This document shows, in pieces, positions 32,792 through 42,349 of a stretch of DNA of 64,000 bases; position 1 is the first letter of the stretch, and every line of letters begins with the position of its first letter. The notes beneath the pieces are model-generated. The model was given only the letters and a program-made list of their open reading frames with translations, was not told the DNA's origin and ran no database searches. The translations under genes and the position numbers were made by a program. The DNA comes from UBA1422 sp041859095 (GTDB taxonomy: Bacteria > Bacillota > Clostridia > Peptostreptococcales > Anaerovoracaceae). The stretch is taken from positions 1-64,000 of the forward strand of contig JBHEKY010000037.1 of the NCBI GenBank assembly GCA_041859095.1, read 5' to 3'.

Positions 32792-34082
32792 ATTGCCAAA
32801 GGAAGTCAATCATATCATGAAGGCTCTGGAGAACAAACAGTTCAAGGTATATGCCGTGGGTGAGTGTGTCAGAGATTCACTGATGGGGCTTTCGCCCTCA
32901 GATTGGGACCTTGCCACCAACGCGAGACTGGAAGATTTAAAGAAAACATTTCCCAACGCCCAGGTCATCAATGAGAAAGAAAGCATAATCCGCATGGATT
33001 TTACGGATAGTGAAGAGGATCAGGATGGAATCATCGTGGATATTGCCACATTCCGCAAAGAAGGCGGCTCTTTGGACGGCAAACGCACAGATGATGTTAT
33101 TTTTGCAGACACTATAGAAGAAGATTTAGAACGCAGAGATTTTACCATCAACGCCATAGCCGACAACCCGTCTGGCAGTATTGTGGATCCTTACGAAGGA
33201 CGGGCTGATGTAAAGGCCAAATTGATTCGAACCATTGGCGATCCTGAAACACAGTTTAGAGAAAAACCGATACGAATGTTGCGAGCTGTACGGATTGCAG
33301 CAGAATATAATTTTAATTTACATAAGGCCACCTTTGAGGCTATGATTCAGTTAGGACCTTCACTGATCAAGGTAGCACCGGAACAACGCCGAGACGATTT
33401 TTGCCGGCTCATCTCTGGCAGCTATGCGGGGAAGGGTCTTCGTATGCTGGAAGCAGGCAATCTAATGGAGACCATTGTCGGAAAGGATGCTATGGTATTA
33501 AATCGCTCTCAGATTAGAGAATTCCATGTTTTATGTGACAATATCCATAAGACTATGGATGTGACACTCCGTCGCCTGGGACTGTTCTACCTTTGTTTCG
33601 GCAAGAAAAAGGGGCTGAAAGCCATTCAGATGCTTCATTATGACAACAATACCCTACAGCATCTGACGGATGCCCTTACCTTACTGGACGACATCTATTT
33701 TGTAAGGACCTTTGCCACCTTCAAAAAATTCTTGGCCAAGTACGGAATGGAGCGGTATGAATACCTGCACAGTCTTTCTAAAGCGCAGCGAATAGTGCAT
33801 GAATTGACCGATGCCAGAATCATCGCGCGAAATGAGGTTATGAAAGAACTGCTAAACAGCGGTCATCCCATATATATTGAGGATTTGGCGGTCAACGGAG
33901 AAGATCTGATTCAAGCAGGAATTACCACGGAACCCAAAGTGGGGGAGATGTTGCTCATGTTAACAGATGTGGTGCACAGAAGGCCTCATCAAAACACCAA
34001 AGAGGTACTTCTTACTTATGCCAAGAAGTTTTCAAAAAGCAAATGGGCGGCCAAAACTCGAAACGTGCACTGGCTCAAATAA
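32784..34082 (+). CDS. cca: CCA tRNA nucleotidyltransferase / poly(A) polymerase head-domain protein
   Basis: A class II nucleotidyltransferase that adds or repairs the 3' CCA of tRNA. The N-terminal head domain has VGECVRDSLMGLSPSDWDLA, with Glu where most family members have a second Gly, and the catalytic DxD as DWD. EDLERRDFTINAIA and IRMLRAVRIAAEYNF follow. The C-terminal half is helical (neck/body domains) and lacks an HD domain. At 432 residues it is of usual size. It overlaps a short leader ORF. Confidence 0.92.
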   Translation: MIKLPKEVNHIMKALENKQFKVYAVGECVRDSLMGLSPSDWDLATNARLEDLKKTFPNAQVINEKESIIRMDFTDSEEDQDGIIVDIATFRKEGGSLDGKRTDDVIFADTIEEDLERRDFTINAIADNPSGSIVDPYEGRADVKAKLIRTIGDPETQFREKPIRMLRAVRIAAEYNFNLHKATFEAMIQLGPSLIKVAPEQRRDDFCRLISGSYAGKGLRMLEAGNLMETIVGKDAMVLNRSQIREFHVLCDNIHKTMDVTLRRLGLFYLCFGKKKGLKAIQMLHYDNNTLQHLTDALTLLDDIYFVRTFATFKKFLAKYGMERYEYLHSLSKAQRIVHELTDARIIARNEVMKELLNSGHPIYIEDLAVNGEDLIQAGITTEPKVGEMLLMLTDVVHRRPHQNTKEVLLTYAKKFSKSKWAAKTRNVHWLK

Positions 34083-34237
34083 GGCCTCAAAGACCAAAAA
34101 CAGGGCTTAGATACTGTGTGTTTTTTGTATGAGGAAGTCAAAAATCTCGGCCATTTCTGTTTCATGAAAAGGCTAATAATGGTATAATAACAAAAAATGG
34201 ACATGTCGTGAGAGCAAGTGAGGCAAGGAGCAGCACA

Positions 34238-36325
34238 ATGACGAAACATAAGCCGTTTGGCACAATACGAAATGTAGCTGTTATAATGGCCATCAGTGCC
34301 ACTACCCTTCTTTTGTTCGCCTTCATTACCATAGGAGGTCATGGGTTTTTACTGACTTCACATGCAGCAGGGACAGCACCCTATAGTGTAGATATAGCCA
34401 ATACGAACGGTACATATACAACACAGATCACTGGCTTGACGTATGCAGATGCTTACGCCGCGTTCACACAGTCAGCGTCCCAGAATACTGTCATCCGAGA
34501 TGCAACTGCGAAGGTGATTGCCATGAAGCGAGGGATGGTCGTCACACGTCCGACGGCTGCAACGCTGACAATGTCCCCAATGTTTCCAAGCGGGTATTCT
34601 CCGTATACCACAAAAAACATCGTCACTTTTTATAACGGAACCAGTGCTGACGGTAACACAGTGACCTTCCGCCTATTTGGATTTACTGGGTCGTGTGATG
34701 TTTCGCAGCTTTGGCTGATTCCTGGCGCATTTATATATGATCCTGCGGGAGCATTTGGTGGAACGTCTACGATAACCACTTGGAAATTTGATTCCTATAC
34801 CAAAGATAGTGATGGGAATTTGGTCCATACATTGCGTCGATACAGCGATACGAACCAAAACACTGAGTACGCCAGTATCACAGTTGATAAAGCGCCGGCC
34901 TTCATGACGACGAATGTGCCATATTATTCCGCAGACGGCTTACATTACTTTACAAATCCATATGATGCGGCGGCAAACAACACGTCCGCAAGCAGTTATG
35001 CCGGGCTTCATGCCATCTATTATCAGCTGATTTCATACCGAACTAAGACATCTTATACAGCCTCCCAATTGGACAGCTATTTAGCAATCATGGGGAAAAC
35101 CAACAGCGTATATTATGGGAGATCCAATGATTTTATAACCTATCAGAATGTTTATGGCGTCAATGCAGCCATGGAAATGTCTTTCGCCAATCTTGAAAGC
35201 GGATACGGCACCAGTACCTATGCAACTACCCGATACAATCTTTTCGGAATCAATGCAGTGGACTCGAATCCAGATGAAGCTGATTATTTTGCAAGCGTTG
35301 CCGCTTGTATTGAATACCATACCGGAACAGTTCTTAACAGGGGATATTTTGACGGATATGCCTACATAAATTCAGCGCTTACCCCTAGCTTTTATGACGT
35401 TAGTGGTGATACCCGGGACGGTACGTATTACACAGGGGGGAGTTATACAGGGGATTCCAAATACTTCGGTTCATACATGGGGAACAAAAACTCCGGGGTG
35501 AATGTTCGTTATGCATCCGACCCTTCCCATGGAGAAAAAATCGCCGGAATCATGTATGGCATCGACTCCAGACTTGGAATGCAGGACTATGATCGTTACT
35601 CCATCGGGATTACCAACAAAACGACCTATGCCTATTCCTTGCCTAACGATTCCTCAAATAAGTTGTACAAAGTTGCATCCAAATCAACAAACCATGCCTC
35701 CGATTATCCAACGGGTATGGCGGTGACGATTTTGGGCGTAAGCGGGGATTATTATCAAATCATCTCAGACATGCCTCTCAAGGCATACACCGACGGAACA
35801 ATTTATGCCTGCAATGTCTGGACTTACGACCATGCGGTGTCTGTGGCATATGTCCGAAAGGACTGCATCACCTTGGTGCGGGACAATCTAGCCTCCGGTT
35901 CTTCCGGGATTACCAGCTCTGTTTACCGCATCAACAATACGGAAAAATATATATCAGCCATCAGCATAAATAGCACAGTTGCTGGATTCAAAACCGGGAT
36001 TACCAATGGAACCGTACGGGTCTACAATGGATCAACCGAAGTCACATCCGGCGTCATGAAAACAGGCATGAAAATAGAAGCCTATGATGTAGATTCTAAT
36101 CTGCTGGCAGTTTATACAGCCGTTGTGACAGGAGACATAAATGGGGACGGAAGCGTATCCATCGCTGATTTGGTTTTGATGAATCGTTACCTTCTCGGAT
36201 TACAGTCAATAACCGGAGCTAACTTGAAGGCCTCGGATATCAACAACAGCGCTACTGTTACCATATCTGACCTAGTAAAATTAAACAGAGTATTACTGGG
36301 GCTGGATTCCATTACGCCATATTAA
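34238..36325 (+). CDS. Exported glucosaminidase with C-terminal dockerin
   Basis: About 695 residues. A signal-like N-terminus (VAVIMAISATTLLLFAFITI, then SHAAG) is followed by about 200 residues of unknown fold. A GH73-type N-acetylglucosaminidase domain comes next, with the likely catalytic Glu in FANLESGYGTS and RYNLFGINAVDSNPDEADYF. An SH3-like region follows. The last 65 residues are a type I dockerin with two calcium loops (GDINGDGSVSIADLVLMNRY and SDINNSATVTISDLVKLNRV). It would cut peptidoglycan and dock onto a cohesin. AAGGAG precedes ATG 34238. The next gene, 16 bases on, encodes a cohesin protein. Confidence 0.88.
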   Translation: MTKHKPFGTIRNVAVIMAISATTLLLFAFITIGGHGFLLTSHAAGTAPYSVDIANTNGTYTTQITGLTYADAYAAFTQSASQNTVIRDATAKVIAMKRGMVVTRPTAATLTMSPMFPSGYSPYTTKNIVTFYNGTSADGNTVTFRLFGFTGSCDVSQLWLIPGAFIYDPAGAFGGTSTITTWKFDSYTKDSDGNLVHTLRRYSDTNQNTEYASITVDKAPAFMTTNVPYYSADGLHYFTNPYDAAANNTSASSYAGLHAIYYQLISYRTKTSYTASQLDSYLAIMGKTNSVYYGRSNDFITYQNVYGVNAAMEMSFANLESGYGTSTYATTRYNLFGINAVDSNPDEADYFASVAACIEYHTGTVLNRGYFDGYAYINSALTPSFYDVSGDTRDGTYYTGGSYTGDSKYFGSYMGNKNSGVNVRYASDPSHGEKIAGIMYGIDSRLGMQDYDRYSIGITNKTTYAYSLPNDSSNKLYKVASKSTNHASDYPTGMAVTILGVSGDYYQIISDMPLKAYTDGTIYACNVWTYDHAVSVAYVRKDCITLVRDNLASGSSGITSSVYRINNTEKYISAISINSTVAGFKTGITNGTVRVYNGSTEVTSGVMKTGMKIEAYDVDSNLLAVYTAVVTGDINGDGSVSIADLVLMNRYLLGLQSITGANLKASDINNSATVTISDLVKLNRVLLGLDSITPY

Positions 36326-36341
36326 GGACTGGGAGGACTAA

Positions 36342-38033
36342 ATGAAAACCATCAAATTAATGATCTACGCCATCTTGGTGACCTTTACTGTTTCCGCTTT
36401 TACAATACCTGCATATGCGGCATCTCTTTCATTGAGTGGCAACTCAAGTGTCACAGCGGGGTCTTCTATTTCCATTAGCATTGTAGTTGGTTCGAGTGCT
36501 GGAGCAGAAGGAACCATATCATATGATTCATCAAAGCTTACTTTTGTTTCTTCTTCAGCTGGTTCCGGATGGAATGCAACCTATGCTGATGGGACAAAAA
36601 GATTTTCAGCATTTCGTAGCGATGGCGGTACTGCATCGGGAACCATATTGACATTGAGATTCCAGGCCAAGAGTGGGGCATCAGGTACCACCTCAATTAG
36701 TGCCAACAACGTAATTACCGATCCTGCCGGTGGCACTTCTGCAAGCAAGACCATCACCATCAATCAACCTACCACTCCAGTGGTTCGTTCCTCCGATGCG
36801 AACCTAAAGTCCCTTTCCGTTGCTGAAGGCACATTAACTCCGACCTTTGCCGCGGCGACGACTGCGTATAGCCTTTCCGTGTCTCCAGAGACTGAAACGA
36901 TTACTGTTAATGCTGTTCAGAACTTCGCCAAAGCCAGCGTTTCAATTGGGGCTTACACTTTGATTCAAGGGGAGACCACACCGGTCAATGTAGTGGTTAC
37001 TGCAGAGAATGGGTCTACAAAGACCTACACCATTCAAGTGACCCGGGAACTGCCCGGAGACTACGTGGCATCCACAGACGCCCAGCTGACAATCATTAGC
37101 CCAAGCTATGGCGCGCTGTCTCCCGCATTTGATACCAATGTCTATCACTATGCCATTGATGTGCCTTATGAATGCACAGAAATGTCCTTTACCGCACAAG
37201 CGGCGTTTATCAGAGCGAAAGTGAACGTCCTTGGTGCCACCACACTGAAACCTGGTGTGGACAATGTGTTTTATGCAGTTGTCATGGCCGAAGATAACAA
37301 AACCACCAAGATTTATACCATCACGGTACGACGTAGTGCGGTCTATCCGATTTATCTGGAGGAAGCCTATGTGACTGATATTATCAATCAAATCACTAAG
37401 CAGACGAAGCCGATCATCATGGATATGTCCTCCGCGCCCATCCAGGTGGTAGCGTCCAGCATCCTGACCGCCCTGAAGGAAAATCCGGATCGCCAGCTGA
37501 TTGTCATGGGTTCTGGTGCCAGAGTGACCATTAAAGGCAGTGACTTGAAGGGAAAAATAAAAGACGGGTTTTATGATTTCACTATCAATCCTTCTTCTCA
37601 ATTCAAAGAAGCAATGATGTCAAAGGTATCCGATGCCGAGAGCTTTATTTTTTCTACGCATCATCAAGGCGCATGGCCGGGGAATGTGGAGTACGCCATC
37701 GAAACGACATTGCTTACTGGCACAGATGTGAACATATACCGATATGATTCCAAAGAAGATCAGTACATCACCATAGCCAAAAACGTCGCAGTAAGCGGTG
37801 GCAATGTGGCATTCGCTTATGACGAAGGAGGAGATTTCCTCATTACAACTGCAACACTAGATGGTGCGGTTTCTTCGGGCAACACAACAAAACAGCCCAC
37901 AGCAAGCCAGGGGAATACGATGTTTTATCTGATTGCCATGGGGCTTACCTTGTTTCCCCTGGGGATATTAGCAGGTATTGTTGGAAGCAAGTATTTCCGT
38001 AAGCGTCGCAAAAAAAGTTGGGACTCCAAGTAA
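36342..38033 (+). CDS. Membrane-anchored cohesin protein with two cadherin-like domains
   Basis: A 563-residue surface protein. The signal peptide ends ...IPAYAAS. A cohesin domain follows (SLSGNSSVTAGSSISISIVV, TISYDSSKLTFVSS, GTILTLRFQAKSG). Two cadherin-like beta-sandwich repeats come next, each ending in TYTIQVTR or IYTITVRR, then a helical/beta region. The C-terminus has a TM helix (MFYLIAMGLTLFPLGILAGI) and a basic tail, which anchors the protein to the cell. With the dockerin-bearing glucosaminidase upstream it forms a simple two-gene cohesin-dockerin system, without any cellulase nearby. Confidence 0.85.
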   Translation: MKTIKLMIYAILVTFTVSAFTIPAYAASLSLSGNSSVTAGSSISISIVVGSSAGAEGTISYDSSKLTFVSSSAGSGWNATYADGTKRFSAFRSDGGTASGTILTLRFQAKSGASGTTSISANNVITDPAGGTSASKTITINQPTTPVVRSSDANLKSLSVAEGTLTPTFAAATTAYSLSVSPETETITVNAVQNFAKASVSIGAYTLIQGETTPVNVVVTAENGSTKTYTIQVTRELPGDYVASTDAQLTIISPSYGALSPAFDTNVYHYAIDVPYECTEMSFTAQAAFIRAKVNVLGATTLKPGVDNVFYAVVMAEDNKTTKIYTITVRRSAVYPIYLEEAYVTDIINQITKQTKPIIMDMSSAPIQVVASSILTALKENPDRQLIVMGSGARVTIKGSDLKGKIKDGFYDFTINPSSQFKEAMMSKVSDAESFIFSTHHQGAWPGNVEYAIETTLLTGTDVNIYRYDSKEDQYITIAKNVAVSGGNVAFAYDEGGDFLITTATLDGAVSSGNTTKQPTASQGNTMFYLIAMGLTLFPLGILAGIVGSKYFRKRRKKSWDSK

Positions 38034-38080
38034 TATAAACCCCAAAATCATCGAATAAACTTAACCAAATCTAATATGCA

Positions 38081-38106
38081 AAAAGCACCAATTATGGTGC
38101 TTTTTT
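38081..38106 (+). terminator. Terminator after the cohesin gene
   Basis: AAAAGCACCA-ATTA-TGGTGCTTTTTT. Confidence 0.9.
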
Positions 38107-38287
38107 AATACAAATTCGGGGTAGCTAGTCGGATTGGGGAGCAGTCGACTAACTGGCACATATAAAAATATGGTTACTGGCACTTTTCTTTTCATAATTA
38201 AAGGGTATTATGATGATACAACTACGAAGAATGATCCATAGTTGAACCTAATTTGCCACATGTTAATAGTAAAAGGAGAAAACAAAA

Positions 38288-39559
38288 ATGAGCGGTTATA
38301 ACGCAGTATTAGCACGAAATACGGAAAATGCACCAAAAAGTATCGGCCCATATTCACATACAGTCGCTTTTTCTCATTATAATAATCTTTCAGCTCAATT
38401 GCCCATCGATCCCAAAACCGGAAAGTTGGTTGATGGCGGAATCAAAGAACAGGCACAGCAGTGCTTCAACAACATCAAAGCAGTTGTTGAAAGCATTGAT
38501 CATGTGATGAGTGATGTTGTTCGACTCACCGTATTCGTCAAGAACATCAAAGATGTTGACGCAGTTGATTTAGTCTACAAATCATTCTTCACAACCTATG
38601 TGCCCACTCGGACAACTGTTGCTGTTGCGGCACTGCCCATGGATGCGTTGGTCCAAGTGGAAGCCTTGATTTCCAATGGCGAGGGTTCTATTCCACATGC
38701 GCCTCAATCCGGAGATCTGATTAAATTGATAAACAACACAGCCAATGCACCGGTAAACCCACTTTCCGCTCAGACTGTGTCATTTTCCCATTATAACAAC
38801 CTTTCCGCACAACTGCCCATCGACCCTAAAACCGGTAGATTGGTTGTAGGCGATGTAAAGGATCAGACGGTACAGTGCCTGAAGAATATCAAAGCAATCC
38901 TAGAAAGCATCGATGTACCTTTTGACGATATCGTAAAGATTAATGTCTTCTTGAAGAACTTGTCCGACATCGAAGCCGTAAACCAAGCATATTCAACATT
39001 TTTCCCGGATTCGGCAATCGCCAGAGCTGTAGCATACGTCCCTGCCCGGACGGTTATTGCAGCATCCGCATTGCCGATGGATGCTTTGGTACAAATTGAA
39101 GCGGTGGTTTCCCACGGAGACGGCACACCGCCCCAAGCCATTGAAGACAGACATGGCCTGATTATCGAAGCCAACAATACAGATAAAGCGCCAAAGAGTG
39201 CACTTTCAACACAAACCGTTGCTTTCTCCCATTACAACCACCTTTCCGCCCAATTGCCGATTGATGCGAAAACCGGACAATTGGTTGCCGGTGGCGTAAA
39301 AGAGCAAGCTGCAACGTGTCTGGAGCACATCAAAGCGATTGTTGAAAGCATCGACCACAAGTTGGAAGATGTCGTCAAGGTGAACATCTTCCTCAAGAAC
39401 ATCGCAGATATGGAAGCGGTTGACGAAGTTTATACGACCTTCTTCCCAAGCGGAACTCCTGCCCGAAGAACCGTTGGCGTAGCAGCCTTACTTCATGATG
39501 CATTGATTCAAATTGATGTTGTGTTAGGAAACGAAGAAGGTACTCCTCCAATCAAATAA
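38288..39559 (+). CDS. Three-domain RidA (YjgF/YER057c) fusion protein
   Basis: RidA proteins hydrolyse reactive enamine/imine intermediates and work as homotrimers with active sites between subunits. Here one 423-residue chain holds three complete copies (about 1-135, 150-283 and 295-420). Each has HYN.LSAQLPID.KTG and an arginine in PxR (R108, R254, R393) at the carboxylate-binding position. The residue matching Glu120 of E. coli RidA is Gln in all three. Copy 2 has a ten-residue insert before its arginine. The chain looks like a covalent version of the trimer. It stands alone with its own terminator. Confidence 0.9.
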   Translation: MSGYNAVLARNTENAPKSIGPYSHTVAFSHYNNLSAQLPIDPKTGKLVDGGIKEQAQQCFNNIKAVVESIDHVMSDVVRLTVFVKNIKDVDAVDLVYKSFFTTYVPTRTTVAVAALPMDALVQVEALISNGEGSIPHAPQSGDLIKLINNTANAPVNPLSAQTVSFSHYNNLSAQLPIDPKTGRLVVGDVKDQTVQCLKNIKAILESIDVPFDDIVKINVFLKNLSDIEAVNQAYSTFFPDSAIARAVAYVPARTVIAASALPMDALVQIEAVVSHGDGTPPQAIEDRHGLIIEANNTDKAPKSALSTQTVAFSHYNHLSAQLPIDAKTGQLVAGGVKEQAATCLEHIKAIVESIDHKLEDVVKVNIFLKNIADMEAVDEVYTTFFPSGTPARRTVGVAALLHDALIQIDVVLGNEEGTPPIK

Positions 39560-39580
39560 CCAACAAATTTAAGCATTCAA

Positions 39581-39608
39581 AAGAGCACCGAAGCCGGTGC
39601 TCTTTTTT
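39581..39608 (+). terminator. Terminator after the RidA fusion gene
   Basis: AAGAGCACCG-AAGC-CGGTGCTCTT followed by TTTT. Confidence 0.9.
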
Positions 39609-39747
39609 ATTTAGCTCATACAACGTTTTAGATTGGGATCTCAGATCATTGCGTTTATCGCGATTGGATTCAGTATCTGATGGCTAGTATGATGTCAAAC
39701 ATGTTATAATAGGGCTGTATTCTACTTCACATTGGAGAATCTGCTTG

Positions 39748-40602
39748 ATGAAAAATAAACTGGCTTTTTTGCTTCTATTTCTGATTATGTTATGCGGGAT
39801 TAATACGCCACTCACAAAGAGCATCATGGATGTCGTACCCCCCATCTTTAATGTGGGCATGCGTTTTCTGATTGCCTTTGTAGTGATGTTTGCTTTGCAA
39901 CCGAAAAAAATTCTTAAGGATCCGTCTCGTACGGATTTACTGAGCATTTTAACGATTTCTGTCTTTATGGTTCTGGGTTATATTTTTTGGAATGTCAGTA
40001 TGCTATTCACAACAGCTACCAATGCTACATTTTTTGCTTGCACATCGGTACTTTTTATTCCATTTCTTGCTAAGGCCATCAATAAAAATGCCTTTAGTCG
40101 CAAGGTTTTGGTAGGCATCATCATCACAGTAATAGGCATGTTTTTTCTGGTTTCCAATGGCTCCAAGTTTGAGGTGAATCCAGGGGATTTGCTGGCGTTG
40201 GCTGCATCGGTTATGTTTGCCTTGCAGGTAATTTATACCGGGAAATACGTGGAGCGGATTGACCCTTTCCTGATTGCCTCTTATCAATTTCTATTTGTTG
40301 GGGTATTGGCGCTATTCACATCGTTTTTCGTTCAGGAGGAGATTATGTGGAGTTCTTTTGGCTGGATTGAAGTCTCCGCGCTGCTTTTTGCAGGGACGCT
40401 GATTACTGCAGCATTGTACTATGTGCAGACACGTGCCCAAAAAAAACTGAATGAAAATACAATCGGTGTGTTATATGCCTTGCTTCCACTGTTTGCAGCT
40501 GTGTTTTCTTGGATGATTCTTGGGGAAACGCTGAGCCCCATTGGAATTGCAGGTGGAGCCATGATGGTTATTGGTGTCGCGATGGCTGCAGTATATAATT
40601 AA
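39748..40602 (+). CDS. EamA/DMT-family transporter
   Basis: A 284-residue integral membrane protein with ten predicted helices in two EamA repeats, from LAFLLLFLIMLCGINTPLTK to GGAMMVIGVAMAAVYN. The repeat signature GVLYALLPLFAAVFSWMILG then ETLSPIGIAGGAMM is clear. DMT members export amino acids, metabolites or drugs; the substrate cannot be predicted. TTG at 39745 is possible, but ATG 39748 fits the TTGGAGAA ribosome binding site better. Confidence 0.9.
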   Translation: MKNKLAFLLLFLIMLCGINTPLTKSIMDVVPPIFNVGMRFLIAFVVMFALQPKKILKDPSRTDLLSILTISVFMVLGYIFWNVSMLFTTATNATFFACTSVLFIPFLAKAINKNAFSRKVLVGIIITVIGMFFLVSNGSKFEVNPGDLLALAASVMFALQVIYTGKYVERIDPFLIASYQFLFVGVLALFTSFFVQEEIMWSSFGWIEVSALLFAGTLITAALYYVQTRAQKKLNENTIGVLYALLPLFAAVFSWMILGETLSPIGIAGGAMMVIGVAMAAVYN

Positions 40603-40645
40603 TTGAACGGAAACAGAATAAGAAAATAATCAGAAGGAGGGTACA

Positions 40646-41431
40646 ATGTTTACGCTTAATAAGGATTTATGCATAAACTGTAAAAAATGTGTTTGCACAT
40701 GTCCATTCACCTGTTTGCGGATGGAAGATGGATATCCGGAAATGGTGGCGCGCAAAGAAAAGGGATGTATCAAGTGCATGCACTGCGTCATTGTTTGCCC
40801 AACCCATGCGATTGGGTTTGAAGACATGCCCAGTGAAGAACTGGACCTATTGAAATCGCCGGCAATATCCTATGAATCCCTGAAACACCTGGTCACAACG
40901 CGACGAAGTCAACGTGATTTTCTTGAGCGAGAAGTCCCTCGGGAGGATATTAGAGAGATTATACGAGATACAGATTTTACAGCAAGCGCAAAAAACCAGC
41001 ATCCACAAAGCTGGGTGGTCGTCCATGATCGTAATGTGGTCCAACAGACCATGGAGCTGGTGCTTGACTGGGTTTCCGAAAATAAGGTATCTATGGAAAT
41101 CCTTTCCGAATGGGAACAAGGAAACAACATTGTTACATTCGATGCGCCTCACTTGCTCCTTGGTTGTGCGCCGAAACAAGGAGCAATCAACCCATATACC
41201 GATACCATTATTGCCCTTGCTAATTTTGAACTTCTACTCTTTTCCAAAGGGATTGGGTCCTGTTGGGCAGGTTATCTTACCAGAATAACCAATGCCAGCC
41301 AACCCATCAAAGAACTTTTAGGGATTGGAGAAGACTTTCAAATTTTTGGTATTCTCGGTTTTGGATACCCCAAAAGCGACGACTATCTGAGATTGCCTTA
41401 TCGGGAAGCAAGTCAAATTCATTGGATATGA
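40646..41431 (+). CDS. Ferredoxin-nitroreductase fusion protein
   Basis: A 261-residue FMN-dependent oxidoreductase. An N-terminal dicluster ferredoxin (CINCKKCVCTCPFTC and CIKCMHCVIVCP) is fused to a nitroreductase fold (TTRRSQRDFLEREVPREDI, FTASAKNQHPQSWVVV and, near the end, FGILGFGYPK). Such fusions pass low-potential electrons to flavin substrates in anaerobes. AGAAGGAGGG precedes ATG. The stop overlaps the start of a flavodoxin-like oxidoreductase (ATGA), so the two proteins are coupled and probably act together. Confidence 0.92.
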   Translation: MFTLNKDLCINCKKCVCTCPFTCLRMEDGYPEMVARKEKGCIKCMHCVIVCPTHAIGFEDMPSEELDLLKSPAISYESLKHLVTTRRSQRDFLEREVPREDIREIIRDTDFTASAKNQHPQSWVVVHDRNVVQQTMELVLDWVSENKVSMEILSEWEQGNNIVTFDAPHLLLGCAPKQGAINPYTDTIIALANFELLLFSKGIGSCWAGYLTRITNASQPIKELLGIGEDFQIFGILGFGYPKSDDYLRLPYREASQIHWI

Positions 41432-42018
41432 AAGTATGTATTTTTATGGGAAGCCCAAGGATGAATGGAAATACCGCAACCTTACTGAAACCATTTGTAG
41501 ATGAATTGCAATCGCAAGGGATGAAGACGGAAGTAATGGCGCTGGCAGGTAAAACCATCGCAGGCTGCAAAGGCTGTTATAAATGCCAAAACGTTCAAGA
41601 TGCTTATGGGTGCGTTCAGAAGGATGATATGCAAGAAGCGGTGGAGATGATTGTATCATCTGACCTGATTGTCCTGGCTACACCTATTTACACATGGTAT
41701 TGCACTGTAGAAATGAAAGCACTCCTAGACCGGCATTTTGGTTTAAATAAGTACTACGGAAAAGCAAAGGGATCTTTGTGGGCTGGTAAGTCCATAGCAA
41801 TTCTCGCTACCCACGGTTATGAAAGAGACTATGCCTGCACTCCTTTTGAAACCGGCATAAAATGCTTATGTGAACATTCTCACTTGAAGTATCTTGGTTT
41901 GTATTCAGCTATCGACGACGATGAAACGGGATTTGCCCTAAATGATGAAATCGAGGACGGCGTTCGGAAATACGCGAAGTCGCTTGTAACATTATTACAG
42001 CACATTGCTCTGAAATAA
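41428..42018 (+). CDS. NADPH-dependent FMN reductase / flavodoxin-like oxidoreductase
   Basis: A 196-residue flavodoxin-fold protein. FMGSPRMNGNTATLL is the FMN phosphate loop. GCKGCYKCQN, a CxxCxxC stretch found in iron-sulfur flavoproteins, and a further Cys (GCVQ) follow, then LATPIYTWYCTVEMKALLDR. The start ATG overlaps the stop of the preceding fusion gene by four bases. The cysteine spacing suggests an iron-sulfur flavoprotein, but a plain FMN reductase cannot be excluded. Confidence 0.85.
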   Translation: MKVCIFMGSPRMNGNTATLLKPFVDELQSQGMKTEVMALAGKTIAGCKGCYKCQNVQDAYGCVQKDDMQEAVEMIVSSDLIVLATPIYTWYCTVEMKALLDRHFGLNKYYGKAKGSLWAGKSIAILATHGYERDYACTPFETGIKCLCEHSHLKYLGLYSAIDDDETGFALNDEIEDGVRKYAKSLVTLLQHIALK

Positions 42019-42029
42019 ATCAATCACAG

Positions 42030-42058
42030 GAGAACCCCAAATATTGGGTTCTCTTTTT
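42030..42058 (+). terminator. Terminator after the oxidoreductase pair
   Basis: GAGAACCC...GGGTTCTC stem followed by TTTTT. Confidence 0.88.
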
Positions 42059-42349
42059 GTGTCCCAAAGCATCCAACAGGGACAACCTTGGTGTTACCCA
42101 AAGGATTTGTTGGGATTATTTGGTTACGATGCTAAGGAATATAGTGAGATAACGTATCCAAACAGATCCCTTTGGGAAAAACAAGGCAGTTAGAGGGCTA
42201 TAAGGGCTTTTTTTAATTGAATAACCTGGTTGGAAAAGAACGTAAGACATATATCTGAAAATTCAAATAATATCTTGACATTAAGGTTACCCACAAGCAT
42301 ATATTAAAATCGCAAAGGCAAATATATACTTGGAAAGGAGTTGATAAGA
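42059..42349. other. Gene-poor stretch before the cupin gene
   Basis: A 44-codon frame (42059-42193, with YPKDLLGLFGYDAKEYSEIT) looks protein-like, but it starts in a terminator T-run without a ribosome binding site, so it is probably a gene remnant. TTGACA at 42275, a 17-base spacer and a weak CATATA/TATTAA box are a possible promoter for the cupin-permease genes. Confidence 0.35.

Noticed and set aside
36942..37601. Minus-strand 219-codon frame inside the cohesin gene
   Set aside because: The + strand encodes clear cohesin and cadherin-like repeats; the opposite frame is His/Arg/Gly-rich noise.
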